Source: a bacterium (lineage in GTDB: Bacteria; Planctomycetota; J058; JAJDCP01). Taken from it: a DNA stretch of 27,536 nucleotides. The notes under the pieces are model-generated. The model saw nothing but the letters and a program-made list of their open reading frames with translations, searched no databases and had not been told where the DNA came from. How positions within the stretch are numbered: the first letter of the stretch is position 1; each line of letters opens with the position of its first letter. This document shows positions 23,701 to 27,536 of the stretch, one piece after another. The DNA is taken from positions 1 to 27,536 of the forward strand of contig JAUIEM010000087.1 in the NCBI GenBank assembly GCA_030428695.1, given 5' to 3'. A program made the translations under genes and the position numbers.

Positions 23701-23981
23701 GGGTCGAAGCCGACGACGTGGCAATCCCCGGCCTCGAAGGTCAAACGCTGAGGCACCCCGCCGTCGAGGTCGACGCGGTAGACCTGCATCGGCCCGTCGA
23801 GGTCGGAGCTGAACGCGATGTTCTGGCCGTCCGGAGCGAAACGCGGCCGCGTGACGCGCCCGGCCTCGGCGCTCAGCCTGCGGGCCATGCCACCGGCGCG
23901 GGGCACGGCCTGGAGCGTGTCCTCGCAGACGAACGCCAGGTGGGTGGACGACAGGGTAGGGTAGCGGTGGATTCCAGACAC
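20766..23981 (-). CDS. tri: Tricorn-type serine protease
   Basis: The protein has 1071 residues, about the size of Thermoplasma tricorn. Two beta-propellers fill roughly residues 1-640 (repeats such as RPRFAPDGQNIAFSSDLDG and VWAPDGRWLAYVSP). They are followed by the C1 helical domain, a PDZ domain (LAPGVQVAEGERITAVDG) and the C2 domain. The catalytic tetrad is complete: Ser740-His741 (GTSHAY), nucleophile Ser957 (FAGSDGDMF) and Glu1015 (WSVENYG). Ser957 and Glu1015 are 58 apart, as in the archaeal enzyme (S965, E1023). A Lys/Glu-rich insertion lies at about 514-547. There is no signal peptide, so it is cytosolic and presumably trims oligopeptides into short peptides. I chose the GTG at 23981 with GGAGG (23986-23990) upstream, because tricorns begin near SGIHRYPT; longer in-frame starts add low-complexity basic residues. 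The stop lies 6 nt from the MITE-like element. Confidence 0.95.
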   Translation of the reverse strand: MSGIHRYPTLSSTHLAFVCEDTLQAVPRAGGMARRLSAEAGRVTRPRFAPDGQNIAFSSDLDGPMQVYRVDLDGGVPQRLTFEAGDCHVVGFDPDGQVVYRSQTGARLRSDWFLYRVPLSGGVPERLPFGRALTVSFGADGAVALGRNRDDSAHWKRYRGGTAGEVWAGTREEIRRLPLEGNPVLPTWAAGRLWYIADVDGWGNLWSCAPDGGDATQHTSHDDGYLRNLSACGGTLVYEKNGALFSYDAEAGEERALEVQTRPSGAQLRVRFPDPKKHLQDFDLAPDGKRLAATVRGKLLAMEAWGGPARPLGASSGVRYRLPVWLHDSQSIAVLSDESGEEVLELYSYDGELLEELALDEAARIRAIEASPCRRQVALRDIAGGLWLADFEGEDPSLTELARSTRGAIRQAVWAPDGRWLAYVSPLCWPMQGGILSLLELATGESTALSSAELPVWAPAFDPKGRFLYVLSQRTFNPILNEAQFGAAVTRSAQLFAYVLEKDGLSPFDQRWPEADKEREKAREKAKKQREKGDKDDDESKAEPEPLAIHLPGLADRLVVFPDLSPAEYSDLSASGNAVLFLARPRLGLLDQSFFEEERDEHLPKLVSFDLLDAKKVTMAPKVKGYQTRGAKTLLHTSAGLRLLKTGETPPKDPPRKGHNRFTGTIDLGRLRVPVVPGDEWKQMVRDAWRMQRAHFWTADMAEVDWEEVLERYLERVERVTTRAELSDLIWEMQGELGTSHAYEFGGDHPSRRSHPVGSLGADLAWDEAGGWRIVRLLRGDSWSSDAPPLLAPGVQVAEGERITAVDGEPCSAEVPLGALLVHKAHCAVELEIDGKRRVTVTTLGSERGLRYRQWINDNRQKVRDASDGQLGYLHIPNMSGIGLAEFFRSFRAESKLPGLIVDVRSNGGGFVSPLILDCLRRKVIGYDRPRYGKSSSYPMDAVRGPMVALCDQFAGSDGDMFSHSFKAYGLGPLIGKRTWGGVIGIDFNGALADGTVVTQPEYAFYFHDVGWSVENYGVDPDEEVENDPLSEAAGEDRQLDRAIAVALEQLAAAPVEEPTWPEVPSRRPGA

Positions 23982-24303
23982 GACGCCTCCGGGAATGCGG
24001 GTGGGGTTGCGCAAGTAGGCGCCGACGGCGGACAAGATGCAAGAAAAACCATCGGCGCTCCGTCGCGAAGGCGGAAGCAGGCCGGATCGCGGACGCAAGG
24101 AAAAGCGCGGGTCGGTGAATAGGCGGCGCGTCCGCCTCCGTCGAGAAAGGCAGGCTGCGATCTTCCGGACGCAGCCGCGGGGCCGCTCGATCAAACGGGT
24201 TGACAGCCCAAGCGAGGTGGCCGAGGATACGCGCCGCGCGCGACGCGAGATCTCCCGGCAGCTGCGCGTCCGCTCGCTTCACGCACCCGACGGAGAGCTC
24301 ATC
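23982..24303. promoter_or_regulatory. Divergent intergenic region with a TTGACA -35
   Basis: This is 322 bp between the divergent tricorn and secreted-orphan genes, with no convincing gene. TTGACA, a perfect -35, lies at 24200-24205 on the plus strand. The best -10 candidates are GAGGAT (17-nt spacer) or GGATAC (19-nt spacer) at 24223-24230, both weak. This would serve the gene at 24304 with a 70-nt leader. I saw no clear promoter for the tricorn gene. Confidence 0.35.
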
Positions 24304-24906
24304 ATGCGCCGCTGGCTCCTCATCGCCGCCCTCCTCTCGATCTCTGCCTGGCTCGTCGCGGACGAGGTCCCCGAAGCGATCTGGGGGGACTTCGCCCTCG
24401 ACTTCGATCCCTGGGCCGACGCCGAGGTCGGCGAGTGGTGTCGGTACAGCTACCGGGTCAACAACGGGCGGGAGATCATCCTGACCAGCCAGCTCGCCGA
24501 GCGCCGCGGGGACACCCTGCGCATCACCGAGCGTCGCCGTGGCGGGCTGCCGGCCTTCGACGAGGTCGAGCTGGTCACCGAGCCCCTGGCCCTCGATCGT
24601 ATCTGCCAGCGGCTGCGGGACAACGGCCTCGAGGTCGTGGTCCTCGACGCCGAGGTGCGCGACGACACCCTCGTGGTGCGCGGCAAGCCGATGCCCTGCG
24701 TCGCCTTCTTCACCCACCTGCGGGTCACCGACCCGGAGCGCAGCCTGGTCAACGAGCTGATCCAGACCGAGTGGCTGTGCGAGGACATCCCGGCCTCCGG
24801 TGTGCTGAAGATGGTCAAGGACCAGGTCGGCCGCCTCGGCTCCCGCACGATCAAGACCCACCTCGAGATGACGCTCGTCGAGTGGGGGACGTCCGACCCG
24901 CCGTAG
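24304..24906 (+). CDS. Secreted orphan protein
   Basis: The protein has 200 residues with a clear signal peptide (MRRWLLIAALLSISAWLVA, likely cleaved before DE at about 19/20). The mature part is rich in alternating beta-strand patterns (RYSYRVNNGREIILTSQL; GLEVVVLDAEVRDDTLVVRG). It has four cysteines, near CRYSY, ICQRL, MPCVA and WLCED, which could form disulfides outside the cytoplasm. I do not recognise the family. The ATG has GGAGAG 6 nt upstream. A TTGACA -35 lies about 100 nt upstream. It is probably monocistronic: the next gene has its own promoter and leader. Confidence 0.78.
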   Translation: MRRWLLIAALLSISAWLVADEVPEAIWGDFALDFDPWADAEVGEWCRYSYRVNNGREIILTSQLAERRGDTLRITERRRGGLPAFDEVELVTEPLALDRICQRLRDNGLEVVVLDAEVRDDTLVVRGKPMPCVAFFTHLRVTDPERSLVNELIQTEWLCEDIPASGVLKMVKDQVGRLGSRTIKTHLEMTLVEWGTSDPP

Positions 24907-24963
24907 CACAAGGTGCTCCGCCCGCATCCGCTGCCCCCCGGGGCAATTTGCCAAGCAAGTGGA

Positions 24964-24992
24964 TTGTCCCACGCGGTGACGCTCGCTTTAAT
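24964..24992 (+). promoter_or_regulatory. Sigma-70-type promoter of the 25024 gene
   Basis: TTGTCC (24964-24969) and TTTAAT (24987-24992) are separated by exactly 17 nt. They match TTGACA in four of six and TATAAT in five of six positions. Transcription would begin near 25000, about 25 nt before the ATG. This is the best promoter-like pair in the window. Confidence 0.55.
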
Positions 24993-25008
24993 GTTGGATG
25001 TCTCCAAC
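24993..25008 (+). promoter_or_regulatory. Small perfect hairpin at the transcription start region
   Basis: GTTGGA (24993-24998) and TCCAAC (25003-25008) form a 6-bp stem with a TGTC loop directly after the -10 box. It may be an operator half-site pair (an inverted repeat over the start site) or a leader hairpin. The gene that follows has no good Shine-Dalgarno site, so control at this point is plausible. Confidence 0.35.
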
Positions 25009-25023
25009 CAAGAGTGACGGAAC

Positions 25024-25776
25024 ATGGGCGATCCGAATGGGAGCTTTCTGGGAAACCTGTTCGGGAAGATCAAGACAAACTTCTCGAACGCCTTGACGAG
25101 CTTTAACAAGAACAACAACGAGCTGATCCGCTTCCAGACGAAGATGAAGAAGCAGCTCGAAGAGAAGGAAAAGCAGGGCGTGCTCGTGCAGGGCATCAAG
25201 CGCGCATTCCTCGGCCGTTACTACGGCCTGGTGCAGAGCCAGCAGGTGGTGCAGAAGGCGGAAGACGGGCTGCAGTGGGTGCTTTACTTCGTCCGCGCCC
25301 CGAACCTGCAGCAGGATCTGGGGTCGGCGCTCTTTTCCTTCGCCCAGTCGAAGCTGAACCTGTCGAACATCAGCCTTCCGAACCTCAAGCGCGTCGTCGC
25401 GACCACGGGCGGCACGTCGCCCCAGGACATCAAGGACACCCAGCAGATCGTCCGGCGCAGGGTGTACAACGAGTCGAAGATCCTCGGGGTCTCGATCTCG
25501 ACGGGTGTCGCTGTCAGCCAGTTCCTCAAGATGGTCGGCAAGACGGCGCAGTCGCAGATCATCAAGACCGGCAGCGCCCGGGTCCGCATGGTCTGGAGCG
25601 TGCTCGGCGTCTTCTCGATGATGTTCGGGTTGTCGAAGATCTCGGATGCGATGGGCGAGACCGACGGCTTCAGCAACTTTCTGATGCCGTACCGCGAGAA
25701 GCAGAACGCCGGGCTGAACAACGCCCTGCGGAAGTACGCCGAGCGCTTCCAGAGCGAGTTCCCCGAGCAGTTCTGA
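25024..25776 (+). CDS. Orphan protein with two hydrophobic helices
   Basis: This 250-residue protein is not recognised. The N-terminal 60 residues are Asn/Lys-rich and helical (FNKNNNELIRFQTKMKKQ), then a basic stretch. Two moderately hydrophobic helices lie at about 158-178 (ILGVSISTGVAVSQFLKMVG) and 194-212 (VWSVLGVFSMMFGLSKI). The C-terminus is charged and helical. The residue and codon make-up (many AAC and AAG, few GCC runs) differs from the Ala/Arg-rich neighbours. It has its own promoter-like pair, leader hairpin and terminator-like hairpin, so it is a free-standing unit. It could be an inner-membrane or effector-like protein; there is no motif to decide. The ATG lacks a strong ribosome-binding site (GACGGAAC only). 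Confidence 0.75.
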   Translation: MGDPNGSFLGNLFGKIKTNFSNALTSFNKNNNELIRFQTKMKKQLEEKEKQGVLVQGIKRAFLGRYYGLVQSQQVVQKAEDGLQWVLYFVRAPNLQQDLGSALFSFAQSKLNLSNISLPNLKRVVATTGGTSPQDIKDTQQIVRRRVYNESKILGVSISTGVAVSQFLKMVGKTAQSQIIKTGSARVRMVWSVLGVFSMMFGLSKISDAMGETDGFSNFLMPYREKQNAGLNNALRKYAERFQSEFPEQF

Positions 25777-25839
25777 GCCGCAGGCCCGTCTCGCGGACCT
25801 CGCGATCGTTCACCTCCGCGGGCTACCAACAAAGCAAGA

Positions 25840-25865
25840 AAGGCTCCTTCCACGAAAGGAGCCTT
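25840..25865 (+). terminator. Rho-independent-type terminator hairpin
   Basis: AAGGCTCCTT (25840-25849) and AAGGAGCCTT (25856-25865) form a perfect 10-bp stem with a 6-nt loop, 63 nt after the stop of the orphan gene. The following TCCTC is a weak T-tract. It should end transcription of the 25024 gene. Confidence 0.7.
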
Positions 25866-26830
25866 CCTCATGTCGAATCGGCGGCAGCCTGGCTTCGGCC
25901 CTTCAGGGCTTCCACCCGCGATCGAAGGTTCGCGTCCCCTTGCGGGGACATTCCTCCGAGGAGGCGAACCGGACCCTCATGGAGTTCAGGTGTCCTGCAG
26001 AGTTTCCCGAGAGACATGGTGCCCTTGCGGCTCGGACACGCCCGGCATGCCGTTCAGCGACTTCCCGGTTTGCAATCTCTCAGCGCCACAAAAATCAGAA
26101 GAGTTCCGTGGCACCTCTCATGGACTTCCCCGCTCCTCCAGGGCTTCTCCGAACGCAGGCTCGACTTTCGACCACGCAAGCGCGGCTTCCAGCCAACCCT
26201 CCTGGGCTTTCGTCACTCTCCAGCGCCTGAAGCTTCGTCGGCCCTTTCACGACGGGGTTGCCAAGTCCCGCCAGAATCCACTCACAGCGTTTCTGCGCTC
26301 TCAGCGGATCGACCCGAAGGCCGCCTTCGAAGCCCGCCAGGTATCTTTCGCCCTGGCCACACTCCTGAGCTTTCTCAGACTCTACTCGAGACTTCCCTGA
26401 GGAAAGACCCCCGAGCTACCGACCCCCGCCATCTGCGTTTCCACATGCGACGAGAGCCCCGAACCTGTCGTCCCCTCTGGGGCATTGCCTCTCACCACCA
26501 CAGACTACGGTTGCCCGTCGTCTTCCTCCTACGTGCTTTATCCCGTCCAGACTCGTGGGCCTGACTTGGACCGGCACCTTGAAGTATCGGTGAATGGCGA
26601 GCTCAGCGCTCCACGCCTCCGAAGAGACGCTTTGAACCAACCCCTGTGAGGTTTTCCACCTTCTCTCTGGCGATCTCCGAAGAGTTGCTTTCGATCAGGT
26701 GAGAACCAAACTGCCGTTTCAATCGACAAAGGCCAGTATAGAGCTCCTCGTTGGCTTTGCAACCGCGATTTTCTCGTAGCTGAGACTTGGGACCACGGAC
26801 CAGGCACGCAAAGCCTTGGACGGCGCCGGA
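25866..26830. other. Pyrimidine-rich stretch without a convincing gene
   Basis: About 960 bp of lower GC than the coding neighbours, with a clear excess of C and T on the plus strand. Open frames exist in several plus frames (for example 25870-26400). Their products are Ser/Pro/Arg-rich without protein-like patterning, and no family is recognised. A compact RNA-like junction is present at 25927-25970. Smaller palindromes include CTGAG-CTTT-CTCAG and GAAGGC-C-GCCTTC in 26300-26400. It may be a non-coding RNA locus, decayed DNA or origin-flanking DNA. I cannot decide. Confidence 0.4.
25927..25970 (+). ncRNA. Possible structured RNA, three-way junction
   Basis: Outer stem GGTTCG/CGAACC (25927-25932 and 25965-25970) encloses two hairpins: GTCCCC-TTGC-GGGGAC (25934-25949) and CCTC-CGAG-GAGG (25953-25964). 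All three stems are perfect. It superficially recalls a tRNA T-arm but is not one. No known RNA family is recognised. Confidence 0.3.
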
Positions 26831-26836
26831 CTCCGC

Positions 26837-27020
26837 TGATTTAAATCGCTTTAAGATTTTTTCACGGCGTCTTCCGGCCTGGAATCAGGGTCGGCGGCAA
26901 GGAATGTGAAGAAGCCTGTTGAAAACCGGTGCCGATGGGCCGTGAGATTTGCATGTCGGGGGAAAACGTCGACAGGCGTAGTGGAAAAGCTGTGGAATAT
27001 CTGTTGATAGACGTGGAACA
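26837..27020 (+). other. Candidate replication-origin module (AT-rich block plus DnaA-box-like 9-mers)
   Basis: An AT-rich run (about 26837-26867, containing GATTTAAATC and a T6 tract) is followed by TGTTGAAAA (26917-26925). Then comes a tight head-to-tail array: AGTGGAAAA (26980), TGTGGAATA (26991), TGTTGATAG (27002) and CGTGGAACA (27012). Each differs from the DnaA box TGTGGATAA at two or three positions. The 10-11 bp spacing places all on one face of the helix, as in DnaA-loading arrays or plasmid iterons. No dnaA, dnaN or rep gene is in the window, so this remains a candidate chromosomal, plasmid-derived or relic origin. Confidence 0.4.
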
Positions 27021-27033
27021 ACTCAAGGCTGAA

Positions 27034-27129
27034 CCCGTCTGATGCACCGGGATCCTGCTGCGGACCCGGATGCCGCAGATCTCGGGCGGCAGCCGGGCCC
27101 TCGCGACGAAATCCCGTGAATCAGCCGGG
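27034..27129. repeat. Dispersed palindromic element, family 2, copy B
   Basis: This is a 96-bp copy. Its ends are inverted: CCCGTCTGATGCACCGGGAT (27034-27053) against ATCCCGTGAATCAGCCGGG (27111-27129), with two mismatches and one gap. It shares long identical blocks with copy A (14203-14379), such as TGCGGACCCGGATGCCG and CTCTCGCGACGAAATCCC-like ends. An internal hairpin CTGCGG/CCGCAG is specific to this copy. The right end overlaps the last codons and stop of the C39-like gene. Confidence 0.65.
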
Positions 27130-27536
27130 CTGGAGAATCGCGAGCTGACGACCGCTCCGGTCGGACCCGGAGAAGATGTACGTGTAGAGCTGCTCGCTGT
27201 TCATGATCTTGCCCTTGCCGCGCACTCCGCCGGGGTCGTGGATCACGAACTCGCCCTTCTCGTTCATCCCGGTGATCAGCATGAAGTGCCCACGCGAGCC
27301 CCCCTCCGACGGCTTCCAGGGCCGCGTGCGGAGGTTCCCGCTCAGTACGACCAGGGCACCGGCCTGGAGCTTCTGCTGGATCCAGGGGACCGTCTTGCTC
27401 TTGTCGCCCTTGCTGCTGTGCTCGGTCTTCAGGCCCGCGCTCTCACAGATCTTGCGGTTCTTGCCGAGGGAAGAGCCCTTCTTGGTCACGCCGCCGAGCT
27501 CGCACAGCTTCATCATCAGGTCGAACTCGCTCAGGC
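27121..27536 (-). CDS. C39-like cysteine peptidase, C-terminal part (5' end outside window)
   Basis: The frame is open to the window edge, so the start and the nucleophile cysteine lie outside; an ATG at 27516 is probably internal. The visible 138 residues hold the distal half of a C39-like/papain-fold domain: catalytic His in RGHFMLITGMNEKG and the following Asp in FVIHDPGG. Before it lies WIQQKLQAGALVVLSGN, the usual helix and strand preceding that His. The end is SGRQLAILQPG. C39-like proteins process peptides or cleave after Gly-Gly, often as secreted or effector enzymes. Its stop codon lies within the right terminus of family-2 repeat copy B, so the element may have reset the C-terminus. 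Confidence 0.8.
   Translation of the reverse strand, partial: LSEFDLMMKLCELGGVTKKGSSLGKNRKICESAGLKTEHSSKGDKSKTVPWIQQKLQAGALVVLSGNLRTRPWKPSEGGSRGHFMLITGMNEKGEFVIHDPGGVRGKGKIMNSEQLYTYIFSGSDRSGRQLAILQPG

Noticed and set aside
20958..24122. Very long plus-strand open frame antisense to the tricorn gene
   Set aside because: It is a high-GC shadow: the product is a Gly/Ala/Val/Arg-rich low-complexity string, while the opposite strand has all tricorn motifs and a proper start.
23982..24194. N-terminal extension of the tricorn gene to 24194
   Set aside because: The added residues are basic low complexity. The family begins at the SGIHRYPT region, where a GTG with GGAGG is present.
25920..25950. GGTTCGCGTCC as a tRNA T-arm
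   Set aside because: The loop does not fit TTCRANY, the flanking stem is wrong, and no D-arm, anticodon arm or acceptor stem can be built around it.
25870..26400. 176-codon plus-strand open frame after the terminator
   Set aside because: The product is Ser/Pro/Arg-rich without hydrophobic periodicity. Neighbouring plus frames are also open because the C/T-rich DNA has few stop triplets.

Overview
The window is a high-GC bacterial chromosome segment with dense protein coding on both strands and no rRNA, tRNA or CRISPR. No marker gene fixes the phylum. A bacterial tricorn-type protease, a large M14 carboxypeptidase, a BTAD-type regulator and secreted orphan proteins would fit a high-GC Planctomycetota, Myxococcota or similar lineage; this is inference only.

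Left part (1-4972): the C-terminal part of an SMC/Rad50-like ATPase, cut by the window edge. A small unknown protein follows on the minus strand, then a divergent 500-residue orphan with hydrophobic helices; nested inverted repeats lie between these last two. Next (5029-9492, minus strand) come an alkylation-repair pair, an Ada/AraC/AlkA fusion translationally coupled to an Ogt-type methyltransferase, and a remarkable fusion of aldo-keto reductase, polynucleotide-kinase-like P-loop kinase and HAD phosphatase. A secreted M14 carboxypeptidase-like protein diverges from it.

Middle part (12287-14562): an AT-richer insertion with a seven-helix PAS membrane protein lacking any output domain. It has a hairpin-rich leader and is followed by a dispersed palindromic element. 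Beyond lies a frameshifted duplicate of the 3' end of the M14 gene, so the segment looks inserted or rearranged. The high-GC backbone resumes with CvpA-like and BTAD/ATPase genes that overlap by 4 nt, a DUF2237 gene, an ATP-grasp gene converging on a 2OG-Fe(II) oxygenase, a small basic protein and a fatty acid hydroxylase/sterol desaturase-like membrane enzyme. A complete tricorn protease with its full catalytic tetrad follows on the minus strand. A MITE-like element with 25-bp inverted termini separates the convergent desaturase and tricorn genes; a truncated second copy lies before the ATP-grasp gene.

Right part (24304-27536): a secreted orphan, then an orphan membrane protein with a good promoter, a leader hairpin and an intrinsic-type terminator. 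About 1.3 kb follows without a convincing gene: a pyrimidine-rich stretch with a possible RNA junction, an AT-rich block, and four DnaA-box-like 9-mers in tandem at 10-11 bp spacing, resembling a replication-origin module. A second copy of the palindromic element and the C-terminal part of a C39-like peptidase close the window.

The points most worth follow-up are the three-enzyme fusion, the origin-like array, the two palindromic repeat families, and the PAS island with the duplicated M14 gene end.
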